Assembly (NCBI RefSeq): GCF_003751625.1
Contig: NZ_RJUL01000001.1
Coordinates: 174,253-238,252, forward strand
Length of the DNA stretch: 64,000 bases
Direction of reading: 5' to 3'
Origin: Gallaecimonas pentaromativorans
GTDB taxonomy: Bacteria; Pseudomonadota; Gammaproteobacteria; Enterobacterales; Gallaecimonadaceae
The notes below the pieces were generated by a model that was not told where the DNA came from, made no database searches, and saw only the letters and a program-made list of their open reading frames with translations. Positions 17,770-27,908 of this stretch are shown piece by piece (within the stretch, counting starts at the first letter, position 1; each line of letters starts with the position of its first letter). A program made the translations under genes and the position numbers.

Positions 17770-18300
17770 TTATTCCAGCGGCACCACTATGCCGATGTGG
17801 GGCAGGTTTCGGTATTTTTGCGCCCAGTCGATGCCGTAGCCCACCACGAACTCGTCAGGGATGGTAAAGCCGATGAAATCCACCGGCACGTCCACTTCCC
17901 GGCGCGACGGTTTGTCCAGAAGAGTACAAAGCTTGATGCTCTTAGGCTCGCGGGTTTGCAGCACCTTGACCACCTTGGAGAGGGTGTTGCCGGTGTCGAT
18001 GATGTCTTCGACGATCAACACATGGCGGCCTTGGATGTCTTCGTCCAGATCTTTGATGATTTTTACGTCACGGCTCGAGTGCATGGAGCTGCCGTAGCTG
18101 GAAACGGTCATGAAATCAAACTCGGCGCTCATGTTCAGCGCCCGGGCAAGATCTGCCAGGAACACCACGGAGCCGCGCAGCAGGCCCACCAGCAGAATTT
18201 CGTCTCCCGGCTGGTAGCTGTTTTCGATCTCTCTGGCCATGGCGTCGACCCTGGCTTTGACATCAACTTCGCTGATGAGGACATCAACCCGGTGTTTCAT
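17770..18300 (-). CDS. hpt: Hypoxanthine phosphoribosyltransferase
   Basis: 176 residues from ATG 18300 ([11 protein letters not shown]. coli Hpt 178); GAGAAAG upstream is the ribosome site. The PRPP-binding motif [14 protein letters not shown] is near residues 94-107 and the flexible-loop SSYG near 70-73. It salvages hypoxanthine (and guanine less well) to IMP. It is followed by the can terminator and preceded at 45 bp by ubiX on the same strand. Confidence 0.96.
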   Translation of the reverse strand: MKHRVDVLISEVDVKARVDAMAREIENSYQPGDEILLVGLLRGSVVFLADLARALNMSAEFDFMTVSSYGSSMHSSRDVKIIKDLDEDIQGRHVLIVEDIIDTGNTLSKVVKVLQTREPKSIKLCTLLDKPSRREVDVPVDFIGFTIPDEFVVGYGIDWAQKYRNLPHIGIVVPLE

Positions 18301-18344
18301 CTTTCTCTCCCGTGCACAACTTGGGCGGCAAGGATACGCCAATC

Positions 18345-18959
18345 TCAGGGCTTTCCATAGCCCCAGCGGGGCACCAGGCCCTGCTCCAGGCCGATATGGT
18401 CAAGCACTCTGGCCACCATGAAATCCACCAGGTCGTCGATGGACTGCGGCTCGTGATAAAACCCCGGCGCCGCCGGCATGATGGTGACCCCAAGGCGAGC
18501 CAGTTTCAGCATGTTTTCAAGGTGAATGGCCGACAGCGGGGTTTCTCTGGCGACCAGAATAAGCTGGCCGCGCTCCTTGATAACCACGTCGGCGGCCCGC
18601 TCCAATAGGTTGTCCGAGGCGCCCTGGGCGATGGCCGACAAAGTACCGGTGGAGCAAGGGCAAACCACCATGGTCTTGGGCGCCGCCGAGCCCGACGCCA
18701 CCGGCGAGAACCAGTCTTCCTTACCGTAAACCCTGAGTTGGCCGGGCTTGGCCTTAAAATGCTCGGTCAAAAAAGCCTCGGCCGCCTCGGGCTTGGCCGG
18801 GATCTTAAGGGGGGTCTCGGTGGCCAGTACCACCTTGGCCGCCGAGGAGATAAGCAGATGCAGCTGCCAGCCGGCCGCCAGCACGCATTCCATCAATCGC
18901 AGCGCATAAGGCGCGCCAGAGGCGCCGGTAATGGCGAGGGTCAGGGCTTTGTCAGTCAC
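18345..18959 (-). CDS. ubiX: Flavin prenyltransferase UbiX
   Basis: 204 residues from GTG 18959, chosen because GGAGG lies six bases upstream and the protein then begins just before the family motif [14 protein letters not shown]. Other blocks: [15 protein letters not shown] near residues 105-119 and [13 protein letters not shown] near 143-155. UbiX attaches dimethylallyl to FMN to give the prenylated cofactor for the decarboxylase UbiD in ubiquinone synthesis. The start lies inside the end of mpl (8-bp overlap), so translation is probably coupled. Confidence 0.94.
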   Translation of the reverse strand: MTDKALTLAITGASGAPYALRLMECVLAAGWQLHLLISSAAKVVLATETPLKIPAKPEAAEAFLTEHFKAKPGQLRVYGKEDWFSPVASGSAAPKTMVVCPCSTGTLSAIAQGASDNLLERAADVVIKERGQLILVARETPLSAIHLENMLKLARLGVTIMPAAPGFYHEPQSIDDLVDFMVARVLDHIGLEQGLVPRWGYGKP

Positions 18960-20316
18960 GGCCAGCCTCCAGAGCGGCAAGCAGTTTTTGGTGGATGCCG
19001 CCAAAGCCGCCGTTGCTCATTACCAGGATATGGTCCCCGGCTCTAGCCTCGCTTATCAGCATCTGCACCAAAGTGTCGACGTTGTCGCTGTAGCTGGCCG
19101 GTACCAAAGATTCATGGCACAAGTCTTTGATGGACCACTTAAGGCCATGGGGCTCGAACCAGAACACCCGGTCGGCAGCCTTGACCGCGTCGTTGAGCTG
19201 GTCGGCGTGCACCCCGGCCTTCATGGTGTTGGAGCGAGGTTCCAGTACCGCCAGAATGCGCTCGCCGCCCACTTTGCGGCGCAGGCCGTCGATGGTGGTG
19301 GCAATGGCGGTGGGGTGATGGGCAAAGTCGTCATATACCGCAACCCCGCCCACTTCGCCTTTGAACTCCAGGCGCCGGGCCACGTTTTTAAAACGGCCAA
19401 GGGCCTCGGCGGCCACCTTGAGCGGCACCCCGGCGTGGCGGGCGGCCGCAATGGCGGCCAGGCCATTGTGGACGTTGTGCATCCCCACCAGTTCCCAGCT
19501 CACTTCTACGGCTTCGTCGCCGCTGTGCACAGTGAACTGGCTACCATCGCCCTTGATAAGCTCGGCCTTGAGATCTTCCCCCAGGCGCAAGACCTCGCTC
19601 CAGCAGCCCTGTTCCAGGGTGGCGGCCACGTTTTGGTCTTTGGAGGGCACAATCACCAGCCCTTTACCCGGCACCATCCGCAAAAGGTGGTTGAACTGGC
19701 GCTGGATGGCGGCCAGGTCGGTAAAGATATCGGCGTGGTCGAACTCGAGGTTATTGATGATGAGGGTGCGCGGCCGGTAGTGCACGAACTTGGAGCGCTT
19801 ATCAAAAAAGGCGGTGTCGTATTCGTCGGCTTCCACCACAAAAAACGGCGCGTCGCCCAGCCGTGCGGAATAGCCAAAGTTGGCCGGCACCCCGCCCACC
19901 AAGAAACCCGGATTGAGGCCGGCGTCCTCTAAAATCCAAGTCAGCATGGAGGTGGTGGTGGTTTTGCCGTGGGTGCCGCTAACTGCCAGCACCCAGCGGT
20001 CTTTGAGCACCGCATCAAACAGCCATTGGGGGCCTGACACATACGGAATGCCCAAATTCAGGGCCGCTTCCACGCAGGGGTTGCCACGGCTCATGGCGTT
20101 GCCCACCACCAGCAAATCTGGGGCGGGGTCGAGCTGCGCCGGGTCGTAGCCTTCGATCAGCACAATGCCGGCGGCTTCTAGCTGGGTGCTCATGGGCGGG
20201 TAAACGTTCTGGTCAGAGCCGGTCACCTTGTGGCCCAGCTCCCGGGCCAGTTGGGCCAAGCCGCCCATAAAGGTCCCGCAGATCCCCAAAATGTGTATAT
20301 GCATGATGCGCTTCAT
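18952..20316 (-). CDS. mpl: UDP-MurNAc:L-Ala-gamma-D-Glu-meso-DAP ligase
   Basis: 454 residues (E. coli 457). Mur ligase family: [14 protein letters not shown] near residues 8-21, ATP loop SGTHGKTTT near 112-120, [14 protein letters not shown] near 173-186, DDFAHHPTA near 336-344 and a C-terminal [15 protein letters not shown]. Mpl joins recycled tripeptide to UDP-MurNAc in the murein recycling pathway. Start: ATG 20316 has AGGA upstream; ATG 20304 is an alternative. mpl and fbp are divergent, as in E. coli. Confidence 0.96.
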   Translation of the reverse strand: MKRIMHIHILGICGTFMGGLAQLARELGHKVTGSDQNVYPPMSTQLEAAGIVLIEGYDPAQLDPAPDLLVVGNAMSRGNPCVEAALNLGIPYVSGPQWLFDAVLKDRWVLAVSGTHGKTTTTSMLTWILEDAGLNPGFLVGGVPANFGYSARLGDAPFFVVEADEYDTAFFDKRSKFVHYRPRTLIINNLEFDHADIFTDLAAIQRQFNHLLRMVPGKGLVIVPSKDQNVAATLEQGCWSEVLRLGEDLKAELIKGDGSQFTVHSGDEAVEVSWELVGMHNVHNGLAAIAAARHAGVPLKVAAEALGRFKNVARRLEFKGEVGGVAVYDDFAHHPTAIATTIDGLRRKVGGERILAVLEPRSNTMKAGVHADQLNDAVKAADRVFWFEPHGLKWSIKDLCHESLVPASYSDNVDTLVQMLISEARAGDHILVMSNGGFGGIHQKLLAALEAGRD

Positions 20317-20444
20317 TAATTAGTATCCTGGCGCCTAGTGTAACAGCACAATCCGGCGCAGAAAGCTTAACAGCACGCCCTGTGAGGGCGGGGCGAAATC
20401 GTTTATCATGACGGCGCTTTTTTCAGCCGCCGGGAATACTGTCC

Positions 20445-21419
20445 ATGCAATTTTTGGTTAACGTCCTTCGCCAAGACGGGGTCGACAACGCCCTGATAAG
20501 CCTGCTCCAGACCGTGGGCGTGGCCTGCAAAGAAATCAATTTTCGCCTGCACCAGGGCGCCCTGGCGGGTGTGCTGGGCTCAACCGAAGACGAAAACGTC
20601 CAGGGCGAAGTGCAAAAGAAGCTGGATGTTATCTCCAATGACCTGCTCAAAGATCTGCTGCTGCAAAGCGGCCTGGTCAAGGCCCTGGCCTCGGAAGAAG
20701 AAGACGACATCGTGGTGGGCGACATCGACGGCCAGTTCCTGATTGCCTTCGACCCGCTGGACGGCTCGTCCAACATCGACATCAACGCCATGGTCGGCAC
20801 CATTTTCTCCATCTACCGTGCCAACGATTCACTGGTGGTTGACGAGTCCTCTTTCTTGCAACCGGGCAGCCTGCAGGTTGCCGCCGGTTACGTGGTTTAT
20901 GGCCCGGCTACCCTGCTGGTGCTGACCACAGGTAACGGCGTGAAGATGTTCACCCTGGACCAAACCCTGGGCGAGTACCTGCTCACCGTGAAAAAGGTGA
21001 ACATCGACCCTGACACCCAAGAATTTGCCATTAATATGTCCAACCAGCGCCACTGGGCCAAGCCGATGCAAGACTACATCGACGACCTGCTCAAAGGCAG
21101 CGAAGGCCCCCGCGGCAAGAATTTCAATATGCGCTGGGTGGCGGCCATGGTGGCCGACGTGCACCGCATCCTTTGCCGGGGCGGGCTGTTCAGTTACCCC
21201 TGGGATCGCCGGGCACCGGAAAAACCCGGCAAACTGCGCCTGATGTACGAAGCCAACCCCATGGCCATGCTGATTGAGCAAGCCGGCGGCCGCGCTTCTA
21301 CCGGCACCCAGCGCATTCTCGATATTCAACCGGAACAAATTCACCAGCGGGTAGCCGTAGTATTGGGGGCCGCCAACGAGGTGGGCGCCGTCGAGCAATA
21401 CTACAGCCACCAGCGCTGA
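20445..21419 (+). CDS. fbp: Fructose-1,6-bisphosphatase class I
   Basis: 324 residues (E. coli 332). Metal-binding [14 protein letters not shown] near residues 103-116, [18 protein letters not shown] near 38-55, and MSNQRHW near 191-197 match the class I enzyme, as does [14 protein letters not shown] near 263-276. It hydrolyses fructose-1,6-bisphosphate in gluconeogenesis. No strong Shine-Dalgarno is seen at ATG 20445, but family alignment supports this start. The 128-bp gap to mpl holds both promoters. Confidence 0.96.
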   Translation: MQFLVNVLRQDGVDNALISLLQTVGVACKEINFRLHQGALAGVLGSTEDENVQGEVQKKLDVISNDLLKDLLLQSGLVKALASEEEDDIVVGDIDGQFLIAFDPLDGSSNIDINAMVGTIFSIYRANDSLVVDESSFLQPGSLQVAAGYVVYGPATLLVLTTGNGVKMFTLDQTLGEYLLTVKKVNIDPDTQEFAINMSNQRHWAKPMQDYIDDLLKGSEGPRGKNFNMRWVAAMVADVHRILCRGGLFSYPWDRRAPEKPGKLRLMYEANPMAMLIEQAGGRASTGTQRILDIQPEQIHQRVAVVLGAANEVGAVEQYYSHQR

Positions 21420-21450
21420 AACGGCGGTGCGGCAAAGTCGCACCGCAGCC

Positions 21451-21478
21451 TAGTCAGTCACGGCCAGGCCGCTATAAT
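21451..21478 (+). promoter_or_regulatory. Candidate sigma-70 promoter of ppa
   Basis: A perfect -10 TATAAT at 21473-21478 with a weak -35 TAGTCA at 21451-21456 (16-bp spacer), 40 bp before the ppa start. Confidence 0.5.
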
Positions 21479-21517
21479 AGGCGCCTGAACCAAGTGAGAG
21501 TTGAAAGGACAACACCT

Positions 21518-22048
21518 ATGAGCCTGAATCAGGTACCTGCTGGCAAGAACATTCCCGACGAGATCAACGTCATCATCGAGATCCCGGCCAACGCCAGCCC
21601 TATCAAGTACGAAGTAGACAAAGACAGCGGCGCCATTTTCGTTGACCGCTTCATGTCCACCCCCATGTTCTACCCCTGCAACTACGGCTACGTGAACCAC
21701 ACCCTGAGCCTGGACGGCGACCCGGTAGACGTACTGGTGCCCACCCCTTACCCGCTGATCCCCGGCGCCGTTATCCGTTGCCGCCCGGTTGGCGTGCTGA
21801 AGATGACCGACGAGTCCGGTGAAGACGCCAAAGTGGTTGCCGTACCGGTATCCAAGCTCACCAAGATCTATGACGACGTTAAAGACGTCACCGACTTGCC
21901 TGAGCTGCTGAAAAACCAGATCACCCACTTCTTCGAGCGCTACAAAGAGCTCGAGCCCGGCAAATGGGTAAAAGTGGAAGGCTGGGCCGATGCCGCTGCC
22001 GCCAAAGAAGAAATCATGACTTCCTTCGAGCGCGCCCAGCAAAAATAA
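21518..22048 (+). CDS. ppa: Inorganic pyrophosphatase
   Basis: 176 residues from ATG 21518 (Shine-Dalgarno GAAAGGAC nine bases before), identical in length to E. coli Ppa; an ATG at 21494 is a weaker alternative. Family I residues: KYEVDKDSG near 30-38, the signature DGDPVDVLV near 66-74, and KVVAVP near 105-110. It hydrolyses pyrophosphate, driving biosynthetic reactions. ppa lies near fbp and mpl as in E. coli, but the ytf sugar-transport genes found between them there are absent. Confidence 0.97.
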   Translation: MSLNQVPAGKNIPDEINVIIEIPANASPIKYEVDKDSGAIFVDRFMSTPMFYPCNYGYVNHTLSLDGDPVDVLVPTPYPLIPGAVIRCRPVGVLKMTDESGEDAKVVAVPVSKLTKIYDDVKDVTDLPELLKNQITHFFERYKELEPGKWVKVEGWADAAAAKEEIMTSFERAQQK

Positions 22049-22066
22049 GGCTGTGAGTGCTTGATG

Positions 22067-22095
22067 AAAAAGCCCCGCTTGCGGGGCTTTTTTTA
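22067..22095. terminator. Bidirectional terminator between ppa and the PHP lipoprotein gene
   Basis: AAAAAGCCCCGC / GCGGGGCTTTTTTT stem with a two-base loop. Confidence 0.9.
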
Positions 22096-22108
22096 TGGCG
22101 GTTGGCGG

Positions 22109-23689
22109 TTAGCTGGCGTTGATGAACACCGGGTTGGAGTAGAACCACAGATCGTCATAGTTGCGATCGTTAAGCTGGTTATACCAATCCTGCACCGCCT
22201 GGCCATCGGCAATGGGGGTTTGGGCGTCCAGCTCGGGGTTACCCCTGCTGGTTTGGCCGGTCACGTTGTAACCGAGGTTGGTGCCGCGCAGGCGAAAGTA
22301 CTGGTGGCCGTTGGCAACAAAGCTGTAGCGCATGTTGTAGTAGCCATCGGCATCGAGGGTCCAGTCACTGGCGGTAAAAGTCTTCACCACCAGGGTGCTG
22401 TCGTTGGTGTCTTTGGCGTAGGCGTCGGTACCGGGCTCGGCCTTGGTGGTAACGTTACCGGCGATAAGGTCGATATGGTCAAGCCCGGGGTTGGTGCCCA
22501 CGTAGTTGCCGTCGCCAAGGTCCGGTTCTTTGTTGTTGGCAGCCGGGCTCTTCACGCGGATGGTCAATGTCACGGTGTCGCCATTGGCAGCCGCGAGGGT
22601 CTGCCCCATCACGGCCTTGGCGCTGGTGGTGGCCAGCTCAACATCCAGGGCGTTGATGAGATCCCCTGTCACCGCAAAACTGTTGCCCGAGCGCAGCCCG
22701 GCCAGCACCGCGGCGGCATCGGGGCTGGTGCTGTCGACCCAGGTGTAGGTCTTGGCATATTCACCGGGGTAGTAGCCGCTGGCGTAGGGCACGATGGCCT
22801 TGAAGTGGAAATCCGAGTTGGCCATGTTCCAGACGCGGCGCCCTTCACCCAACAGCGCATCCCACCAGCCCCCCACTTCGGCCACGGTTGGGTCAACCCC
22901 GCCAAACAGCCCGGCGCTGCTGTCGCCATAGTCGCCACGGCTGCCGTTGAACTGGTTGCCCACTATGCCCTCAATCATGAAGAACACGTCCGGGGCGGCG
23001 TTGTTGAGATCGCGAATGTCGCTGATGGTGTAGCTGGAGCGGTAGCGGCGCGGGTGGCTCAGCATGCCGTAGCTGCTGGTGGGGAAATTGGCCTGCAACC
23101 AGGCCAGGGCCGCCACGGCATCTTGATGGGTGCTGTTTTGGCGCACCACGCCGGCGGCGTTCCAGGCGGCAACGTCACTGGCGGCAAAATCGCTGAGGCT
23201 GTTTTTGTAACTGAACTCGTACTCAAACTGCTTGATGGCCGCCAGCCGCGCCTCGGGATCCTTGGGATTGCCCAAAATACCGATGTTGTAGTGCTCGTGG
23301 GTGGGCATGTCCCACTCGAAGCTCGACCACAGCACCTTGCCCGGATACTCGGCCTGCTTGGCCTGCACCGCCGGCTGCTCGTAGTTAACCAGGGCGTCGT
23401 AGTAAAGCTGCTCGCCAAGGTCGTTGTCGTCGTTGTCTTGGCTGTTATCGCGCATGTGGTTGGAAAGGCTCAAATAGTCGAGCCCGAAGCTGGCAAAGGC
23501 GTGGTCGATGACATCATTGGTGGGCACCCGGGCATCGCCGGAGACCGCGGTATGGGTGTGGATATCACCGGCAACCCAGCGCCCTTGCGCCACCGGCGGC
23601 TCGGGGGTGGTGTCGGAGGTGTTGTTATCGTCAGAGCAGGCGCCAAGCAGCAGCAGCGGTAACAGATAAAAGGTTGGCTTGTTATACAT
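22109..23689 (-). CDS. PHP-domain metal-dependent hydrolase, predicted lipoprotein
   Basis: 526 residues. The N-terminus is a lipoprotein signal: FYLLPLLLLGACSDDNN, with the lipobox LGAC and an acidic +2 residue (Ser then Asp Asp). The PHP metal-binding start GDIHTHTAVSGDA lies near residues 41-53 and SLSNHMRDN near 74-82. PHP proteins of the CehA/McbA type are phosphoesterases or other metal hydrolases; here it would act on the periplasmic side of a membrane. The substrate is unknown. Convergent with ppa; its promoter is in the AT-rich gap to its right. Confidence 0.8.
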   Translation of the reverse strand: MYNKPTFYLLPLLLLGACSDDNNTSDTTPEPPVAQGRWVAGDIHTHTAVSGDARVPTNDVIDHAFASFGLDYLSLSNHMRDNSQDNDDNDLGEQLYYDALVNYEQPAVQAKQAEYPGKVLWSSFEWDMPTHEHYNIGILGNPKDPEARLAAIKQFEYEFSYKNSLSDFAASDVAAWNAAGVVRQNSTHQDAVAALAWLQANFPTSSYGMLSHPRRYRSSYTISDIRDLNNAAPDVFFMIEGIVGNQFNGSRGDYGDSSAGLFGGVDPTVAEVGGWWDALLGEGRRVWNMANSDFHFKAIVPYASGYYPGEYAKTYTWVDSTSPDAAAVLAGLRSGNSFAVTGDLINALDVELATTSAKAVMGQTLAAANGDTVTLTIRVKSPAANNKEPDLGDGNYVGTNPGLDHIDLIAGNVTTKAEPGTDAYAKDTNDSTLVVKTFTASDWTLDADGYYNMRYSFVANGHQYFRLRGTNLGYNVTGQTSRGNPELDAQTPIADGQAVQDWYNQLNDRNYDDLWFYSNPVFINAS

Positions 23690-24029
23690 TTCATTTAGGC
23701 CTTGTAGGGAAAAGAGCGGCCAGTATCAAAAACAAATACGTCTGAAAAATGTCGGGAACATGACGGTTTAATTGCTTATTTAAAGTAACGGAAACGTAAA
23801 GGTAAAAATAGAAATTCAGGCGCCTTAAAATTAAAAACAAAAGCGACTAAACGCATTTAAAATCAGACAAATAGAGTACCGTTTTAGCAATTAAAACAAT
23901 CACACCAAAAAACTCAATTCACTAAACATAGCCGGCAAGCGCAGCATAAGCGCCATCGAATGAAAATACAGAGCTGGCACCTCTTCCCCGGGTGCCAATG
24001 GCGTTTTATTTATTGCTGCGAGGCTCCCT
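23690..24029. other. 340-bp AT-rich intergenic region
   Basis: Between the divergent PHP and YWTD genes. From about 23730 to 23920 the strand is strikingly A-rich (runs such as AAAATTAAAAACAAAAG) in an otherwise GC-rich window. No coding frame of note; likely promoters for both genes and possible nucleoid-protein binding. A hairpin-like GGCACC..GGTGCC pair lies near 23976-23996. Confidence 0.4.
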
Positions 24030-24929
24030 ATGCTGAATACCGAAGTTTCTTCATCTTTAAAAAATCAGTTGTTCTTTTTGGACTGGGACAGCACATCCAT
24101 TTTGAAACTCGACCCGCTAACCCGCCACCACTCCACGGTAATAAACAACCTGGGCGGCTACCCGGACGGCATATTGCTGGACGAAGAAAACGAACTTATC
24201 TACTGGACCAACATGGGAGCCGACTGGAACGGCCCGGATGGCGCCATTGAAGTGGCCCGCCTTGACGGCAGCCAGCGGCGGATGCTGGTGGGCGGCGGCG
24301 TTATCACCACCCCCAAGCAAATTGTCTTTAACACCGACAAATCCTGGCTGTATTTTTGTGACCGCGAAGGCGGCCGGGTGATGCGCTGCCGCCCCGACGG
24401 CACTGCGCTTACCACCCTGGTGCAACGGGCGCCGAAGATGCCCGAGCCTCGCGACTTTGTCGACCAATGTGTGGGGATTGCCGTGGACGATGCCAACGGT
24501 AAAATCTATTGGAGCCAAAAAGGCCCGTCCAAAGGGAACCAGGGCGCCATCTTTCGCGCCAACATCGAGATCCCACAAGGGCAAAATGCCATCAACCGCA
24601 CCGATATCGAGACCCTGCTGAGCGCCTTGCCAGAGCCTATCGATCTGGAGATCGATTTTGCCAACGCCACCTTGTATTGGAGCGATCGCGGCGCCGAGCC
24701 CAGGGGCAACACCCTCAATAAGGCCCGTATCACCGCCCAGGGCCTGGAGGATCACCAGATAGTGGCCGGGGGCTTTAAAGAAGCCATTGGCCTGGATTTG
24801 GACTTGGCCAATCAGCTGGCCTTTGTCAGCGACCTTACCGGCCACGTCTACCAGGTTTCCCTGGCCACAGGCCAGCATCAGTTGCTGTATCAACAAGGCC
24901 GACTGACCGGCATCAAACGCCACCGCTAA
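24030..24929 (+). CDS. YWTD-repeat beta-propeller protein
   Basis: 299 residues with repeated LDL-receptor YWTD-type blades: LIYWTNMGADW near 57-67, WLYFCDREGGRV near 104-115, KIYWSQKG near 155-162, TLYWSDRGAEPRGN near 210-223, and FVSDLTGHVYQV near 265-276. No signal peptide (N-terminus MLNTEVSSSLKNQ), so it is probably cytoplasmic. Such propellers serve as binding scaffolds or sugar-lactone type enzymes; I cannot tell which. A terminator follows at 24935, then the symporter. Function unassigned. Confidence 0.75.
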   Translation: MLNTEVSSSLKNQLFFLDWDSTSILKLDPLTRHHSTVINNLGGYPDGILLDEENELIYWTNMGADWNGPDGAIEVARLDGSQRRMLVGGGVITTPKQIVFNTDKSWLYFCDREGGRVMRCRPDGTALTTLVQRAPKMPEPRDFVDQCVGIAVDDANGKIYWSQKGPSKGNQGAIFRANIEIPQGQNAINRTDIETLLSALPEPIDLEIDFANATLYWSDRGAEPRGNTLNKARITAQGLEDHQIVAGGFKEAIGLDLDLANQLAFVSDLTGHVYQVSLATGQHQLLYQQGRLTGIKRHR

Positions 24930-24934
24930 ACCAA

Positions 24935-24959
24935 GCGCCCGCCTGGCGCGGGCTTTGTT
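24935..24959 (+). terminator. Terminator after the YWTD propeller gene
   Basis: Stem GCCCGC / GCGGGC with a CTGGC loop followed by TTTGTT. Confidence 0.6.
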
Positions 24960-25032
24960 AGCGGCATTTGCATCCTTGCCTTTTCCTCGGTAGCTTAAAA
25001 AACATCCAGGAAGGAAAAGGTAAGCATTTGTT

Positions 25033-26646
25033 ATGTCTGCACAAATCGGATGGGCCGACTGGCTGGTCATCGGCCTGTATCTGGTTGGCCTTATCCTGTT
25101 GAGCCTCTATCTCTCCCGCTCCCAGCATTCGCGCGAAGATTACTACGTGGGCAACCACGGCATTGGCCCCTGGGCCATCGCCATCTCCACCATGGCCACC
25201 CAATGCTCCACCAGTTCCATTCTCGGCGCCCCAGCCTTTGTGGCCTTTGCCGCCGGAGGCGGCCTGGTGTGGTTGCAATACGAACTGGCGGTGCCGCTGG
25301 CGATGGTGGCCATCATGGTGTTTTTGTTCCCGGCCTTTTACCGGTTAAGGGTTATCTCGGTGTACGAGTACCTGGAGAAGCGCTTTGACCTTAAAACCCG
25401 GCTTATTTTAAGCGGCCTTTTTCAGCTGGTGCGGGCCTTTGCCACCGCCGTCACGGTGTACGGCATCTCGCTGGTGATTGAGCTTATTACCGGGCTGTCG
25501 TTCTTCTGGTCGGTATTGCTAATCGGCGCCATCACCCTGGTGTATGACGTGCTGGGGGGCATTCGCGCGGTTATTTATTCTGACGTGCTGCAAATGCTGA
25601 TTTTGGTGGTGGTGTTGGCGGGCTTGCTGGCCCTGCTGGTGGCAGAGCTTGGCGGTATCAGTACCGTTTTTGCCGCGCTGCCCGCCGAGCGCCTTCAAAG
25701 CCTGGACTTTGCCGCCTCCGGCCTGGGTGACGGCCAGACCTTTGCCTTCTGGCCGATGCTGATTGGCGGCTTTTTCCTCTATGTATCCTACTACGGCTGC
25801 GATCAAAGCCAGGTGCAGCGCGAGCTTTGCGCCCAGAGCCTTAACGATGGCCGCAAGGCGCTCTTTCTAAACGGTTTGCTGCGCTTTCCCTTTGTACTGC
25901 TCTATTGCCTGCTGGGGGTAGCGGTGGCGGCCTTTGCTAGCGCCCACCCGGGCTTTGTCGAGGCGCTGCCCAAGGACGGCGCCAGCCCCAATTACAACTT
26001 GGCGGTGCCACTGATGATGACCCAGCTGCTGCCGACCGGGCTGGTGGGGCTGGCCATGGTGGCGCTCTTTGCTGCCGCCATGTCGTCGCTGGACTCGGTC
26101 ATAAACTCCCTGAGCGCCACCACCATGGAAGATTTTATCCGCCGCTTTCATCGCGGCGCCTGGAGCGAGAGAACCGAGCTTAACCTGTCGCGGCTCACCA
26201 CCCTGTGCTGGGGCGCGGTGACCTTAACCTTTGCTTTTTTCGTGGGCCGCATCGCCGACACCGTGCTGGAAGCCATCAATATCATCGGCTCTTTGATAAA
26301 CGGCCCGGTCTTGGCGGTTTTTGCCCTGGGGCTGCTGACCCGCCGCGCCAATGGTAACGGCGCCGTGGCCGGGTTGCTGGCCGGTTTTGGCCTTAACCTC
26401 TATTGCTGGATAGCGCTGCCGGCGCTCTCCTGGCTGTGGTGGAACGCCTTTGGCTTTGGTTGCTGCTTTGCCGTGGGTTACTTGGTGAGCCTACTCAGCC
26501 AGCGCCCACACCTTGAGCACGGCTTGTTCTGGCGCAGCCAGTCCCAGCAGCAAAGCGACCAGTATTGGAAAAAAGGCTACCTTCTGCTGGCGCTCTGGGC
26601 CGGGGTTATTCTGCTGGTGGCCTGGGCCCTGGAGCAGTACGCGTGA
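25033..26646 (+). CDS. Sodium:solute symporter (SSS family)
   Basis: 537 residues with 13-14 apolar segments. SSS-family text: an N-terminal helix then SRSQHSREDYYVGNHGIGPWAIAIS-type sequence near residues 30-55, GAPAFVAFAAGGGLVWLQYE-type segment near 72-90 and ALFAAAMSSLDSVINSLSATT-type signature near 345-365. It would use the Na+ gradient to import a sugar, sialic acid-like or other organic solute. It starts 73 bp after the propeller terminator; a small membrane gene overlaps its stop by four bases. Substrate unknown. Confidence 0.9.
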   Translation: MSAQIGWADWLVIGLYLVGLILLSLYLSRSQHSREDYYVGNHGIGPWAIAISTMATQCSTSSILGAPAFVAFAAGGGLVWLQYELAVPLAMVAIMVFLFPAFYRLRVISVYEYLEKRFDLKTRLILSGLFQLVRAFATAVTVYGISLVIELITGLSFFWSVLLIGAITLVYDVLGGIRAVIYSDVLQMLILVVVLAGLLALLVAELGGISTVFAALPAERLQSLDFAASGLGDGQTFAFWPMLIGGFFLYVSYYGCDQSQVQRELCAQSLNDGRKALFLNGLLRFPFVLLYCLLGVAVAAFASAHPGFVEALPKDGASPNYNLAVPLMMTQLLPTGLVGLAMVALFAAAMSSLDSVINSLSATTMEDFIRRFHRGAWSERTELNLSRLTTLCWGAVTLTFAFFVGRIADTVLEAINIIGSLINGPVLAVFALGLLTRRANGNGAVAGLLAGFGLNLYCWIALPALSWLWWNAFGFGCCFAVGYLVSLLSQRPHLEHGLFWRSQSQQQSDQYWKKGYLLLALWAGVILLVAWALEQYA

Positions 26647-27041
26647 GTTATCGCGATAAAATGCCGCTGCCGAGCGCCTCTGAAGCCGCAGCGCCGGGCT
26701 TTACCCTAGTGGCGGGAGGCAGCATTTTCCTGTGCCTTATCGCCATGGCCTGCACCGGCAGCGGCGGCTTTTCCAGCACGCCCTGGCTGGTCACGGCGCT
26801 ACTGATAACCCTGGCCTTCACTGCCCTTAACTACCTTGCTCGCCACCACCTTTTTTGGCGCTACCTGCTGGCAACGTTGGCCGCCGCTCAGTGCCTGGCC
26901 GCCATCGGTTTATGGCTGCAAAACCCGGCAGACAGCGTCAGCGCCGGGGCGCTGGCCTTTTTGCAAGTGAGCCTGGCGCTCTATGGCGCCGCCGTATTGG
27001 CCCAGCAGCTTTGGGTGATAACCCAGCGCCACCGAGGATAA
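26643..27041 (+). CDS. Small polytopic membrane protein (hypothetical)
   Basis: 132 residues from GTG 26643, in a GTGA overlap with the symporter stop; ATG 26661 is an alternative. About four apolar segments (GGSIFLCLIAMACTG, WLVTALLITLAFTALNYLA, LLATLAAAQCLAAIGLWL, FLQVSLALYGAAVLAQQL). The overlap suggests it is co-translated with the symporter and may be an accessory protein. DUF2071 begins 3 bp after its stop. No family recognised. Confidence 0.7.
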   Translation: MSYRDKMPLPSASEAAAPGFTLVAGGSIFLCLIAMACTGSGGFSSTPWLVTALLITLAFTALNYLARHHLFWRYLLATLAAAQCLAAIGLWLQNPADSVSAGALAFLQVSLALYGAAVLAQQLWVITQRHRG

Positions 27042-27044
27042 ACC

Positions 27045-27830
27045 ATGCCCTTAAGGCTTTCTTTTGATGACCATTTAACCCCAAGGCCGGCGCCTGCGGG
27101 TATTGATGTCCTTTGCGGCCTCAAGCACTTTGCCATCATCACCTATGCCGTGCCTGCTGCGCGCTTTGCAGGTTTGTTCCCGCCCCGCTTTGCCCTCGAT
27201 ACCGTTCACATCGGCGGCGAAGCCATGGGGCTGGTGTCGGTGGTGCCCTTTATCGACGTCGACTTTACCTCGGCGCGTTATCCCTTTCCCAAGTTCACCA
27301 TGGGCCAGACCAACTACCGCATTTACATCATCGATACCGAAACCGGCGAGCGCTGCGTCTGGTTTTTGGGTACCACCCTCGATTCATGGACGCGGCTTGT
27401 GCCAAGCTTGCTCTGGCGCCTGCCTTGGTATCGCGGCAAGGTCCGCTTTGATTGCGAGCAAGACCCGGCCACCGGCCTTTATCGCCATTACCGGATGCAC
27501 ACCCGCGCCCAATGGGCGCCAGCTTCGGTCAGCCTTTATCAGCCACAAGAAGAGCCCTTTGCCTTCGCCGGTTTTGAAGACACCGAAACGGCCCTGGTGT
27601 ACCTGACCCATCCTTTGGCCGGCTTTTACCACCGCCGGGACGGCAAGCTCGGCACCTACCGGGTGTGGCACAAGGCCCTGGAGGTGCGCCCGGCCCGCTT
27701 GCAAAGCGCCGATTTTGGCCTGCTTAGCCGCATGGGCCTGGTGAGCCATGAAGAGCAGCAGCATCCTCACAGCGTGCTTATCGAGCCCCTAAACCAGTTC
27801 ACCATCTACCTGCCGCCCAAGGTGCTCTGA
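27045..27830 (+). CDS. DUF2071 (YqjF-like) family protein
   Basis: 261 residues. Matches the DUF2071 pattern as I know it: hydrophobic AIITYAVPAARFAGLFPPRF near residues 25-44, VSVVPFIDVDF near 64-74, NYRIYIIDTETGERCVWFLGT-type text near 86-105, and a late YRVWHKALEVRP near 203-214. The family relates to acetoacetate decarboxylase-fold proteins; the function is unknown. It follows the small membrane gene by three bases, within an operon headed by the symporter. Confidence 0.7.
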   Translation: MPLRLSFDDHLTPRPAPAGIDVLCGLKHFAIITYAVPAARFAGLFPPRFALDTVHIGGEAMGLVSVVPFIDVDFTSARYPFPKFTMGQTNYRIYIIDTETGERCVWFLGTTLDSWTRLVPSLLWRLPWYRGKVRFDCEQDPATGLYRHYRMHTRAQWAPASVSLYQPQEEPFAFAGFEDTETALVYLTHPLAGFYHRRDGKLGTYRVWHKALEVRPARLQSADFGLLSRMGLVSHEEQQHPHSVLIEPLNQFTIYLPPKVL

Positions 27831-27908
27831 TGGCCTGCACCGGCAGGTAAAACCCTTGACCAAGACCGATACTTAACCTGATAACCCGTTGTTCCTTAAG
27901 GTGCCGCT

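Noticed and set aside
22061-23662. Open frame of 533 codons opposite the PHP lipoprotein gene
   Set aside because: The minus-strand frame has a lipoprotein signal and PHP motifs; the plus frame begins inside the ppa terminator and has no domain.
24030-24929. SMP-30/gluconolactonase call for the YWTD protein
   Set aside because: Blade text is of the LDL-receptor YWTD kind and the metal-binding residues of SMP-30 could not be placed.
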